Assembly (NCBI RefSeq): GCF_029953635.1 | Contig: NZ_CP124543.1 | Location: 434,001 to 498,000 of the forward strand | Origin: Halotia branconii CENA392 | GTDB lineage: Bacteria; Cyanobacteriota; Cyanobacteriia; Cyanobacteriales; Nostocaceae | Direction: 5' to 3' | DNA: 64,000 nt | In this document: one piece after another, positions 33,595-42,039 of the stretch | Position numbering within the stretch: the first letter of the stretch is position 1 | How the letters are laid out: every line of letters begins with the position of its first letter | The notes under the pieces: generated by a model | Databases searched by the model: none | What the model was told of the DNA's origin: nothing | What the model saw: only the letters and a program-made list of their open reading frames with translations | Translations under genes and position numbers: made by a program

Positions 33595-34568
33595 CGCAGT
33601 GTCAAAGCTTTATAGGGAATCCCTTCTTGTAAATGCCGACTCAATAAACGGGCTTGCAATTCAATTGCCCGCCGATAGCTGCAACGATAGCCAAAAGAGG
33701 GATGCTTAAACTCATCGTTCATTTTTCGTTCCCATGCTTGCAAAAACTGTTTGCGTCCAGCTTCTGAAAGTCGATATGCACCAAGATTATCGGTAAAATC
33801 ATCGGGTTTGATTTCTTTATGACTGATGACCGAAAGAATCAAATTATCGGCAATCAAGGGGCGAAATTCTTCCATTAAATCGAGAACCATTGCGGGTTGT
33901 CCTCTAGTGGCTTCGTGCAAATAACCAATATATGGATCTAAACCAGCTATATGTACCGCAGCTGTTACCTGGACTTGCAAAAGACCATAAGCAAACCCCA
34001 ATAACGCATTCACTGCATCTGTTGGCGGGCGACGATTTCTCCCTGTAAATGACCATTCCTCCTCAAGCATCGCTGACCAAGCGGCAAAATATTCTCTTGC
34101 TGCTAACCCTTCTACACCACGCACTTCTTCGAGTGTGTTTTGTTCTTTAACTAGCTGTTTGCGAGATTTGAGAGGATTATCTTTTTGGTCGTGGCGGTAC
34201 AAAACACTGTATTGATTATGGATTTTGCCTGTCACAATTGTTTTGACAATTTCTAAGCGATGGGCTGTATCATAATAAGCGGCGTACTGCGCTAGTCGTA
34301 ACTGACCATTACGTGAGTAACTCGGAAGTGCCGAACCTAAATATTTACCAAAACCAGAAAGGTAATGTATGGGCATTCCTAACTCCAAAGCGTACACTAG
34401 AGCATCGCCAGTTATTTGTGGATTACCCATCAAGACGACTTGTTCGACGGTTTGGGCGGGAACCGATTTTTTCTCCCAGTTGCCATCTTCTTGTTTTAAG
34501 GCGACTTTAAAAGCTTCGGCAACTTTACTCAAAACTGCATCTGGTTGAGTGACATAAAGAACTGACAT
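33591..34568 (-). CDS. cas1: CRISPR-associated integrase Cas1 (I-D type)
   Basis: 325 residues, full length. The N-terminal beta domain and the catalytic helical domain are both present, with metal ligands expected in GVEGLAAREYFAAW (Glu), GYLHEATRGQPAMVLDL (His) and LMEEFRPLIAD (acidic). GRNRRPPTDAVNALLGFAYGLL is typical of the family. With Cas2 and Cas4 it would acquire spacers. It lies between cas4 (3-bp gap) and cas2 (overlap), so the adaptation module looks intact. Confidence 0.96.
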   Translation of the reverse strand: MSVLYVTQPDAVLSKVAEAFKVALKQEDGNWEKKSVPAQTVEQVVLMGNPQITGDALVYALELGMPIHYLSGFGKYLGSALPSYSRNGQLRLAQYAAYYDTAHRLEIVKTIVTGKIHNQYSVLYRHDQKDNPLKSRKQLVKEQNTLEEVRGVEGLAAREYFAAWSAMLEEEWSFTGRNRRPPTDAVNALLGFAYGLLQVQVTAAVHIAGLDPYIGYLHEATRGQPAMVLDLMEEFRPLIADNLILSVISHKEIKPDDFTDNLGAYRLSEAGRKQFLQAWERKMNDEFKHPSFGYRCSYRRAIELQARLLSRHLQEGIPYKALTLR

Positions 34569-34571
34569 ATT

Positions 34572-35156
34572 TTAGACCTCAAGGCGTAGTTTTTTAACTT
34601 CTTTTGGCAAACAAATTTTCTGCAAGCTGCAATCTTGACATTTTTTAGGATGGTCGATTGGTGGTGGCATTTTTTTACCAATTGCAGCCTGGGCTAACTT
34701 GATTGCTTGTTCTGTTGCTTGTCGCAATGCGGGTGTGAAATTTACATGTTCACGGCGGCGGTTGGCGTAGTAGAAAATTTCTCCGTAGGGAATGGTGGTA
34801 TTAGTGCGTTCTTCTAAACACAAAGCCGCAGCGCATAATTGAAAATGGTCATTGAGGTGATTTGCCATCCGTCCTTTTTTAAATTCCACAGGAATCAGCT
34901 GGTTGTGTTTTTCTTCAACTGCGTCGATAATGCCATTAATGAGTAGGCGATCGCTCCACACCCACTGATGTCGATAAACTACCTTATCGCCTTCAATATT
35001 TTTGCCTTCATCATCAACATTGCGGTGCAAATGGCGACCAATGATAAGATGTTCGTTGTCTGCATTTTCCCCCAGTTCGTATTCCCAAAAAAAACGACGA
35101 GGGCAATATTCCCAAGCATTTAAATAAGCTAAGGGAAGATAATATTGTTCGTTCAT
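34572..35156 (-). CDS. cas4: CRISPR-associated exonuclease Cas4
   Basis: 194 residues of the RecB-like nuclease family. The iron-sulfur cysteines are visible at the N-terminus (AWEYCPRRFFWEYE) and in the C-terminal cluster KCQDCSLQKICLP; nuclease residues lie in INGIIDAVEE and IPVEFKKGR, with the QLCAAALCLEE motif afterwards. Cas4 trims prespacers and selects the PAM side (family knowledge). Seven bases separate it from cas6. Confidence 0.95.
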   Translation of the reverse strand: MNEQYYLPLAYLNAWEYCPRRFFWEYELGENADNEHLIIGRHLHRNVDDEGKNIEGDKVVYRHQWVWSDRLLINGIIDAVEEKHNQLIPVEFKKGRMANHLNDHFQLCAAALCLEERTNTTIPYGEIFYYANRRREHVNFTPALRQATEQAIKLAQAAIGKKMPPPIDHPKKCQDCSLQKICLPKEVKKLRLEV

Positions 35157-35163
35157 TTGACTT

Positions 35164-36021
35164 TTACCTCATAACCCTTGTGACGGGGTTTTTAAAGTTT
35201 TGAGTTTTGAAATTTTGCATAATTAACTGCGTTTGTCCCATTCCCATTGCAGTTTTACGTCCTACCCCAGCAAAGAAAGCAAAATTCGCCAAAATAGTCG
35301 CAATTCGAGCAATTTCAGACTCATTAAATTTGTACCTTACCCAACCCTGCGCCCCAACTTCTGTACCTCCTTCCATCTTCAATGCATAGGTTTTAAGTTC
35401 GTAGGCTGTTACTAAAGCACTCCATTCACAAGTTGGGAGATGATACTCTGATGGTGCAAAAACGTTCCACCGTCGATGCAGTGAATTAAATACTAATTCC
35501 GGTAAAGGAAAGGTTTGTACACTTTTATTTTGTTTAAAGCTAGTAGGTGATAAAAAATGCAATTCCAGTTCATACAACACCTGGGGCGGATTAAATAATA
35601 AAGCATAATCAGCCGCACCTGCCAAGTGATGTGTTCCTGGTAGCGCATACATATTACGCAGTACAAAGGGAAAATCTGCTAATACTAAAGTTTGAGTTTC
35701 TGATTGTTCAAATCCTTGCATTAATGATGCAATTAAAGAACCATCCAATAAACCAATGCGAAAATAAAAGTAATCTCCCACACGCACCCCACCCCGACGG
35801 CGATTTCCTAACAATCCTGAAATTGTCAATGGTGAATTTTGGCTGGCGTGGATAGTTTCAGCAATTGCTGGATTTGCTATTGCTAACCACTTGAGTACTA
35901 AGGCGTGTAATGCACGAGATAAAGTCGGTGGTATTTCTCCTACATCCGCAGCTGCAACTTCGACAATAATTGAATGTAATGTGGTAGATTTATACTGCGG
36001 CAACGACATTTCCTGCTCCAT
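35164..36021 (-). CDS. cas6: CRISPR RNA endoribonuclease Cas6
   Basis: 285 residues. N-terminal beta strand LHSIIVEVAAADVGEIPPTLSRALHA, and the C-terminal glycine-rich loop AGVGRKTAMGMGQ characteristic of Cas6. It would cut pre-crRNA in the CTTTCAA...GATTGAAAC repeats of both arrays, leaving the ATTGAAAC handle. The first start (36021) overlaps csc1 by 32 bases; MSLPQYKS at 36009 is an alternative. Gene appears intact. Confidence 0.93.
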   Translation of the reverse strand: MEQEMSLPQYKSTTLHSIIVEVAAADVGEIPPTLSRALHALVLKWLAIANPAIAETIHASQNSPLTISGLLGNRRRGGVRVGDYFYFRIGLLDGSLIASLMQGFEQSETQTLVLADFPFVLRNMYALPGTHHLAGAADYALLFNPPQVLYELELHFLSPTSFKQNKSVQTFPLPELVFNSLHRRWNVFAPSEYHLPTCEWSALVTAYELKTYALKMEGGTEVGAQGWVRYKFNESEIARIATILANFAFFAGVGRKTAMGMGQTQLIMQNFKTQNFKNPVTRVMR

Positions 36022-36781
36022 AAAATATTCCTGTTGGTAGATTGATTTCTTGAGGTAACTGTTGATTTTGTTGGATATTTAATGTTGATTTAAAAGCTTG
36101 CCATTCTTCTTTTTTGGTGGATAAATATTCACCATGCAACTGTGCTTGACTAACTAAACTAACAGGAGGCATAACAACCCGGTTATAAAGTAATAAACGA
36201 GTATTATTTGGCAAATCCAACGGGTTTAAAGGATGCGAACAAGTGTAATTACCAGATTTTGTTTCGATGAGGCGATCGGGAATTTGGATAGTTTCAACTT
36301 TGATTTTAGCTGCCCATTTTCCCAAACGTATCCAATGGGGAATTTTGATGTTTTCTGGAGCAATAATATAAGTGCGATATTGACTACCAACAGCTAATTC
36401 TTTGGCTCTACCATAATTAATTGGATAGTTTTTCTCTGCACCTTTATCACCAAATTGTTTTGATTTGCCATAATAGGCTACTTGAGCAGCTTTAAAGGTA
36501 TTAATTTGATAAGACCAATTGATAGGTTGAGCAGGAAATACATAAATACCAGCTTGATTTAAATGTAAAAGGTTTTGTTCAGCACTAGCATCTAAATATG
36601 TCGGTTTTTGTGCCAGTTCTCCTTGTATCCGATATAGTTGGGGAATGTAATTAATAGTAAACAGTGCAAAACTTAATCCCCAATTATGTAAGTATTTTTC
36701 AGTTTCATAAAGAATCCCCATCTCTCGCGTAGCGAAAAAAACATTATCATGTAGTGTCAATGTGCAGTGATATAATGCCAT
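35990..36781 (-). CDS. csc1: Csc1, type I-D Cas5-like subunit
   Basis: 263 residues. Recognised as Csc1 from its start (LYHCTLTLHDNVFFATREMGILYETEKYLHNWGLSF), the PTYLDASAEQN segment and the RTYIIAPENIKIPHWIRLGKW core. In type I-D this subunit caps the crRNA 5' end in the effector complex. It appears full length, but its partners Csc2 and Cas10d are broken or missing, so it may have no complex to join. Confidence 0.92.
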   Translation of the reverse strand: MALYHCTLTLHDNVFFATREMGILYETEKYLHNWGLSFALFTINYIPQLYRIQGELAQKPTYLDASAEQNLLHLNQAGIYVFPAQPINWSYQINTFKAAQVAYYGKSKQFGDKGAEKNYPINYGRAKELAVGSQYRTYIIAPENIKIPHWIRLGKWAAKIKVETIQIPDRLIETKSGNYTCSHPLNPLDLPNNTRLLLYNRVVMPPVSLVSQAQLHGEYLSTKKEEWQAFKSTLNIQQNQQLPQEINLPTGIFYGAGNVVAAV

Positions 36782-36826
36782 AGCAAATAATTTTCATTTA
36801 AGTGAATTTAGATCCCAGACTTCTTG

Positions 36827-36859
36827 AGATCCCCGACTTCTTAAAGAAGTCGGGGATCT
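36827..36859. repeat. interspersed hairpin repeat, copy 3, inside the cas operon
   Basis: AGATCCCCGACTTCTT and AAGAAGTCGGGGATCT, perfect arms with an A spacer, preceded by a half copy (GATCCCAGACTTCTTGAGAT). It lies in the 86-bp gap between the csc2 fragment and csc1, where most I-D operons are tightly packed, and could weaken downstream expression. Confidence 0.8.
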
Positions 36860-36867
36860 GGGATAGC

Positions 36868-37371
36868 TTACTTTTTCTTTTTCAACGCGCCGAAGGATGC
36901 TGCATAAGCTTGAGTTTGTCCATATAGTGCAGTTATAGTTTCCTGCAAGCGTGTTTCATCTTGATAAAGTGCGCTAACTTCATCAACTAATTCATCTAAC
37001 TGGGAACCAAAAATTAACTTGGTTTTACGTACAGGTTCATCATTTAATAAATTATTAGCCACTGTTTCTACATGCTGCAAAACATCACTAATGGGTGTAT
37101 CGATATCACCATTTAAAGCATCATAAAGTGCTTGGGTATAATGCAAATTACTGAAAATTTCACCGTCACAAAAGGCAATACCAGCAATATAATTTCGCAT
37201 TGTCCCTGTGCGGGATTCTTGTGCGCCATAACGCTTAGTACGGAGTAAGTTACCTAAAACGTAAATAAAGCCTTCATAGGTAGGGTCGCGCAGCGTTTCG
37301 ACTGTGGGAAATGTGATTTTAAGTGTAAAAGTTATTGCTATCCCAAACCGCAGCTTGCAGGGTTGAACCAC
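36868..37371 (-). pseudogene. csc2: csc2 (type I-D Cas7), 5' half deleted
   Basis: About 150 residues of genuine Csc2 C-terminus: TLKITFPTVETLRDPTYEGF, YVLGNLLRTKRYGAQESRTG, IAGIAFCDGEIFSNLHYTQA, ending in a lysine tail. Complete Csc2 is roughly twice as long. The first dozen codons of the open frame (VQPCKLRFG) are only the other reading frame of the cas3' end. The Csc2 backbone of the effector is therefore lost. Translation from a GTG at 37371 is possible but would give a half protein. Confidence 0.88.
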
Positions 37372-38947
37372 CCCGGAAGCTTAAAAGTTGTTTTTGAGTG
37401 GCTTTACCGACTGAGTTATTTTGCATTGCAAACCACTGTTTACGTACCGACTCAAAATCTTGTGAGTATACACGTTGCAAATCTGCTGTCATTTTGGCGC
37501 GTACTATTTCACTAACGTATTTATTCTCTTGAGTCATCCGCCAAAACATACCCTGCGCTTGCAATGCACCCCAACGCTGGCGATAATTTTCAAATTCTTT
37601 GGGCGGGTCAAATGCACAGGCGATCGCATCTTCTAAAACTTTTCGTGGTACTGTCTGATTGGCAGTAAGTTTTTCTTGCAATCTCGCCATCACCCAAGGA
37701 GTATGACCGGGAATTAAAATAAATGCTTTATAGGCATTAAAACCAGGATGTCTCCCTAATCTTCCTAAACGCTGCATTATTGTTGCAGAATCACTACTTT
37801 CAAAAATTAATAGGTGAATTTTAAAATCAACACCCACATCAACCGCAGACGTACCCACGACTAAAACAGGCGCTTCTGCATCTTTTAATTCGCTTTGCAC
37901 CTGGATTCTTTGCTGTCTGTCGATGCGTCCGCTAATTTCTCGAACTTTCACCCCTGGTAATAAATCATTTAGTAAACGCGTCACCTGACCAGCTTTCGCC
38001 ACAGAATTAACAATAATCAATCCCCTGGCTTTTGATTCTGCATTAAGAATTTGCTGAATCGTGGGAATCATCTCTTTTAACCATGTCTGGGTGTCTGCAT
38101 CTTTCGCTAATTCCACAAACTCTAATTCCACAGCTTGCAGAATTTGGCGAAACCCAGGCTTTTCCTCACTTGCATACACTCCCTCAATCTCAGCAACTTT
38201 AAAACCTACTTGGCGTAATTGTTGGATAAAATCAGCTTTTGGCGTTGCGGAGGTAAACAAAAATCTTCTGGGACGAGATTGATTTTCTTGGCTGCGACGA
38301 ATAAAAGCCAGACTATTTACAGCAGCCGTTTCTTGATGACTACCAAAAATATGAAACTCATCAAACACCCACAAATCAGGCCATTCAGCCAACACCAACG
38401 GTAGTAAATCGCTACCATAAGCAGGGTCACGGTATTGATAATGAGTTATGTAATGGAAAATATCAGGATTGGTCAGCAAAACAGGCTTTTGTTGAATTGC
38501 TAATAGCAGTTCTTGAAACTTGTTACTTTTTTCAGCTTGTTTAACCCTTCTATTTAATTCCGCACCATATAAACGGTCTACTCGTCGAGAAGCATCTAAA
38601 CCAAACAGCGCATTATATTTGTTTTGTTGTTCGGTTTGGTCTTCTACTAGTTCAATCGTGGGATATAACCCCATCATCCGAAAATCAGGATTTATTAGTC
38701 CCGGTAAATTTGCACCCAACGTCTTACCGTCTCCAGTTGCCGCTTGATTGCAAATAATATCTGCATCTCCATGTATAATTTCTTGATAGGTCTTGGCTTG
38801 GTGTGACGATAAAGGACAAGCACATCCGGGAGGTGGCTGGAGTTGGGAAGCCCTTTGAGTGACAATACATTTAGAGGTGCACCCAAGGGGACAGTTCTCA
38901 ACTCCTAGGTTAAGTTGAGAGTAAAGAGGCTGTAAAAAAAGCTGCAT
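37319..38947 (-). pseudogene. cas3: cas3' helicase (type I-D), 3' part deleted
   Basis: 542 residues of a superfamily 2 helicase: Walker A QAATGDGKTLGANLPG, DEFH box WVFDEFHIFG, FTSATPKADF, and motif VI QRLGRLGRHPGFNAYKAFIL. An N-terminal cysteine group (CPLGCTSKC, CACPLSSHQ) is present. The frame stops right after SFRGGSTLQAAVWDSNNFYT, inside the C-terminal region, and the next bases already encode Csc2. No HD nuclease is present; in I-D that domain is in Cas10d, which is absent. Helicase motifs are intact but the protein is truncated. Confidence 0.82.
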
Positions 38948-39142
38948 TTGCTTATCTGTGTTTCTATTGCATCCAGATTAATACCTGTTTTGGAAATATT
39001 GGTATCAAAATTTGATGTCAATGCCTTTTTCTTTTCTCGATTGTGGATAACTTTTGTAAAGTTAGGGACTTCCAAGAAATAAATTAATCAGCAAAAATCA
39101 TAAGTTAATCTTTAAGAGATAATGATAATCATTCTGAAAGGG

Positions 39143-39175
39143 TAAGAGGTGGTTGCCGTCGGCAACCACCTCTTA
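39143..39175. repeat. subterminal hairpin, left end of ISAzo13-type element
   Basis: Perfect arms TAAGAGGTGGTTGCC and GGCAACCACCTCTTA with a GTC loop. Next to the Fur-like inverted repeat of the element end. Confidence 0.8.
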
Positions 39176-39233
39176 TACCAATTCACTAAAAGTATGATAC
39201 AGATAAATTAGGAATAAATATGAACGGGTAAAA

Positions 39234-39734
39234 ATGGTTGGAGTCACCAAAGTCGAAATAAAAGAATCAGTCCAACAGTTGCATGAACTGCTCGTCAAAC
39301 AGAAAACAGCATCAAGCCGTGAACGAGTTCAAGCTTTGTATTTACTGAAAATGGGGCAAGTAAGAACGGTACAGGATGCAGCTTTTGTCGTAGGCAGAGA
39401 AAGAGTGACAGTGCAAAGATGGTTAAAAACATATACAGAGTCGGGAATAAACGGTCTATTGTCAACAAAAAAAAGTCCAGGGCGACCGCCAATTATTGAT
39501 GGTTCGACCAAAGAACAACTTTTAAAAGAACTTGAACAGCCATTTGGATTTAAAAGCTATGAAGAAATCCGAACATGGTTGAAAGCGGTTCAAGGTGTGA
39601 GAGCGTCGTATAAAGTAGTACATGATACAGTACGCTATCGAATGAAAGCGAAGTTAAAAGTACCAAGAGCAGTAGGGATAAAACACAATGAAGAAGCAGA
39701 ATTAGAATTTAAAAAAAACTGCCACAATACCTAG
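39234..39734 (+). CDS. IS630 transposase, helix-turn-helix part (orfA)
   Basis: 166 residues. HTH motifs SSRERVQALYLLKMGQVRTV and AAFVVGRERVTVQRWLKTYTESGINGLL followed by the basic linker KKSPGRPPIIDGSTKEQLLKEL. In frame it ends EFKKNCHNT just after an A8 run (39711-39718); a -1 shift continues KKKLPQYLEVIKKH into orfB. Confidence 0.88.
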   Translation: MVGVTKVEIKESVQQLHELLVKQKTASSRERVQALYLLKMGQVRTVQDAAFVVGRERVTVQRWLKTYTESGINGLLSTKKSPGRPPIIDGSTKEQLLKELEQPFGFKSYEEIRTWLKAVQGVRASYKVVHDTVRYRMKAKLKVPRAVGIKHNEEAELEFKKNCHNT

Positions 39735-40306
39735 AAGTTATAAAAAAACACGTCATAGAGCCAAAAGATAAACATAAAGAAATTAGATACTGGTGTGGTG
39801 ATGAAAGCCGTGTAGGATTAAAAACAGAATTAGGAAGACTGATCACGCTTTGTGGCATTAAACCTATTGGCATCATGCAATGGAAACGAGAAAATTTCTA
39901 TTTATATGGTTTAGTAGAGCCGTTAACTGGTGAGTATTATATTTGGGAATTCTCTCATCTCAACACAGCTTGCTTCAATATCTTTTTAGAACAGTTTGCA
40001 GCTACGTATCCGGAAGATATACACATACTTCAATTAGACAATGGTGCTTTTCATTTAAGCCAGACTCTTAAAATTCCAGAAAATATTATTTTATTATTTC
40101 AACCTCCACATACTCCCCAAGTCAATCCCATTGAACGTTTATGGGAAGAAGTAAAAAGGAATTTAAGTTGGGAATGCTTTGCTAATTTGGACGAGTTAAG
40201 AACAGTTATTTGGCAACGTCTTGAGGAATTAAACACATCAATTGTTGCGAATATTACAGGTTGGGGTTTTATTCTGGATGCTTTATTTGTATCAGGCTTT
40301 TCGTGA
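39719..40306 (+). CDS. IS630 transposase, DDE part (orfB)
   Basis: Open from the slip site; the first ATG (39875) is well inside the domain. DDE residues: YWCGDESRVGLKT (before the ATG), HILQLDNGAFHLS, and the final glutamate in PPHTPQVNPIERLWEEVK. The first catalytic Asp lies upstream of the ATG, so only the frameshift product would be active. Confidence 0.85.
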   Translation: MPQYLEVIKKHVIEPKDKHKEIRYWCGDESRVGLKTELGRLITLCGIKPIGIMQWKRENFYLYGLVEPLTGEYYIWEFSHLNTACFNIFLEQFAATYPEDIHILQLDNGAFHLSQTLKIPENIILLFQPPHTPQVNPIERLWEEVKRNLSWECFANLDELRTVIWQRLEELNTSIVANITGWGFILDALFVSGFS

Positions 40307-40425
40307 AATGGTATTACCCCCTCAAACACAGAAGGAAAAGTCTGCATCTGCACTCTGTAAATAATTTCAGTGCAATATCATAATTAATATTCATGTTTTT
40401 AGATTTAAAAACTGAAGAGTGAAAA

Positions 40426-41169
40426 TTAAGTGCTGCCACAACAAATATCAACAAACCATTTGCCTAAATCGGGAAATTTTTCATGTTCCGAGTTAGTGAG
40501 TCTTTCTATTTGTTTTTCAACAGCAGACATAGCCTCCTTAGTAAGAGTAACCCCAGTTTCATAAGTTTGAGTCACTAACTTAACCACAGGATTCTTACCT
40601 TTCCACGTCATGTTTTGAGCAAATTTTAAAGCGGTTGCAACTTCATCTAAAATACTGCCATTCCAAGAATTTTCTAATATCCCCCATACTCGCTCGATGG
40701 GATTATATTTGCTGTGATAGGGTGGATAGTAGGCTAAACGTATATTCAGTTGATATTCATGAACAAACTCAACGATACGTTTCATAAACTGGGTACGTCT
40801 AGAATTATTATCTGTCCCATTATCCTGGTTAATAATCAGGGTTTTTATTGAGGAAAATCGCCAACTCTCACTCTTCCAAAAATCTTCTAGAACGTCTACA
40901 ATAAAATCACTCGTTACATTAGACTCTGTAAAGTATAAAAATAGTTCGTCTAATTCTGGAAGGAAGATGCCGTAAGGAGTTACGGTAGTTTTTGGATGAA
41001 AATTATGGTCTTCTGTTTCTGTGACAACTCGGTTTTTACCTCCTCTGTCAAAGTAGCCAATATCTACACGGGCTTTGGCATCCAGACTGAGACGTAAGAT
41101 ACTTGGATCATCCAGGGCGGATTGATTAACTATTGCTAATTGTTCAAAGATTGCGTCTGTTTCTGGAAT
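40426..41169 (-). CDS. ISAzo13-type transposase, C-terminal catalytic frame
   Basis: Frame open from the A8 run at 41169-41176. Reads IPETDAIFEQLAIVNQSALD, LSLDAKARVDIGYFDRGGKNR (first Asp), LIINQDNGTDNNSRRTQFM (second Asp), AYYPPYHSKYNPIERVWG (Glu) and ends FVDICCGST. This is the DDE domain of ISAzo13 transposases. It is in -1 frame relative to the N-terminal frame, so it needs slippage. Confidence 0.82.
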   Translation of the reverse strand: MPETDAIFEQLAIVNQSALDDPSILRLSLDAKARVDIGYFDRGGKNRVVTETEDHNFHPKTTVTPYGIFLPELDELFLYFTESNVTSDFIVDVLEDFWKSESWRFSSIKTLIINQDNGTDNNSRRTQFMKRIVEFVHEYQLNIRLAYYPPYHSKYNPIERVWGILENSWNGSILDEVATALKFAQNMTWKGKNPVVKLVTQTYETGVTLTKEAMSAVEKQIERLTNSEHEKFPDLGKWFVDICCGST

Positions 41170-41654
41170 TTTTTTTGAGGTAAAACTTTTGCTACTCGCT
41201 TGAGTCTATAACCTAAATCATTCAATTTAACTCTCATTGTTTCTTCAGTAGGTAACTGTTCATCCGTATAACCAAATTTATCAATTAATAGCTTTCTGAC
41301 CTGACTAGCAGTTAGGCGTGTATACAGCCTTTGGCTTTTAAAACTTGGATCTGTTTGGCTTTGGAAATCAACTAATTTTTTGATATCTTCTAACAGGTTT
41401 GGTAAATGCTCTTCTACTTTCCATCTACCCCTAGCTGAATAATTATCTATACAACTAATCCCACTGGTTAGTTCTTTAATTCCTTTACGAATAGTATTTC
41501 TATCCCAGCCCAATTCTTTTTGAGCCAGTAATTGTCCTCCGTAACCTAATTCCATGACAATTTGTGCTTGAAAACGCCGCCTTGCTGCACCTTTGAGTTG
41601 GTTTGCTGTTTCCTTGAATACTTTTTTGACTGAATCAGTTAATTCGAGCAACAC
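41136..41654 (-). CDS. ISAzo13-type transposase, N-terminal frame
   Basis: 172 residues: FKETANQLKGAARRRFQAQIVMELGYGGQLLAQKELGWDRNTIRKGIKEL and ETMRVKLNDLGYRLKRVAKVLPQKK, the DNA-binding region of the family. In frame it ends after QKKFQKQTQSLNN; slipping back one base on the A8 run gives QKKIPETDAIF, the natural ISAzo13 continuation. Confidence 0.84.
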   Translation of the reverse strand: MLLELTDSVKKVFKETANQLKGAARRRFQAQIVMELGYGGQLLAQKELGWDRNTIRKGIKELTSGISCIDNYSARGRWKVEEHLPNLLEDIKKLVDFQSQTDPSFKSQRLYTRLTASQVRKLLIDKFGYTDEQLPTEETMRVKLNDLGYRLKRVAKVLPQKKFQKQTQSLNN

Positions 41655-41700
41655 TCCTGTCCACCCACAAAATTCCCTCCAAATTGAATTTACTACGAAT

Positions 41701-41745
41701 AGGGGGGAAGGAGAAGCAGCCTGCGGCTGCTTCTCCTTCCCCCCT
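41701..41745. repeat. subterminal hairpin, right end of ISAzo13-type element
   Basis: Perfect 21-bp arms beginning AGGGGGGAAGGAGAAGCAGC and a TGC loop. It mirrors the position of the hairpin at 39143-39175 relative to the Fur-like repeat, although the stem sequence is different. Confidence 0.85.
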
Positions 41746-41846
41746 TAGAATGATTATCATTATTATAATTGGTCATTTTATTCCTTGGAAGTCCCTTAAA
41801 TGGTATAAATTTGAGAAAATAATCTTATAATCATCACCAAGCCAAA

Positions 41847-42039
41847 ATTTTTGGCAGGGGAAAGCACGGGCGAAAACCCCCCACCTCCCGCCAAATCGGC
41901 AGAACCTTGATAATTGAATAGTTTCAGCGTTTTGAGTATTTTTTGGTTCGCCTTTAGCAACGGCTGAAATGGACTTTTAAAACAGTCCTGCCAAAATTGC
42001 TCTTGGAATATCCTTTGTGTCTAGGTTGTGGCTGGCGGG
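41847..42039 (+). promoter_or_regulatory. leader of CRISPR array 2
   Basis: About 193 bp, nearly the same length as the array 1 leader and homologous to it in inverted orientation (TTTTGGCAGGG...AAAGCACGGGCGAAAAC...CCGCCAAATC; CAGAACCTTGATAA; GGCTGGCGGG at the array junction). The middle is less conserved. It lies directly beside the ISAzo13-type element, which inserted about 50 bp upstream. Confidence 0.85.

Larger units (their letters stand above)
39176..40313 (+). mobile_element. IS630-family insertion sequence, second copy
   Basis: Terminal repeats TACCAATTCACTAAAAG (from 39177) and, inverted, TACCATTTCACGAAAAG (ending 40313) agree at 15 of 17 positions; TA-rich borders fit IS630 targeting, but exact edges are uncertain by a few bases. 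Encodes HTH and DDE frames joined by an A8 slip site. Only distantly similar to the 5.7 kb IS630. Confidence 0.85.
39064..41796 (-). mobile_element. ISAzo13-type insertion sequence, itself interrupted by IS630
   Basis: Ends match in inverted orientation: AGGGACTTCCAAGAAATAAA (39064-39083) and its inverse near 41777-41796, each followed inward by a Fur-box-like AATGATAATCATT (39121-39133; 41750-41762) and then a strong hairpin (39143-39175; 41701-41745). The transposase frames (40426-41654) are of ISAzo13 type. An IS630 sits between the left end and the transposase 3' end. Exact tips and target duplication could not be fixed. Confidence 0.65.

Noticed and set aside
36868..38947. A new minimal type I-D variant lacking Cas10d
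   Set aside because: Both flanking genes are cut mid-domain at a single junction, which is better explained by deletion (or assembly error) than by a designed minimal system.
39118..39136. Fur box controlling the cas operon
   Set aside because: The same word occurs at the other end of the ISAzo13-type element, so it belongs to the element ends rather than to the cas promoter.
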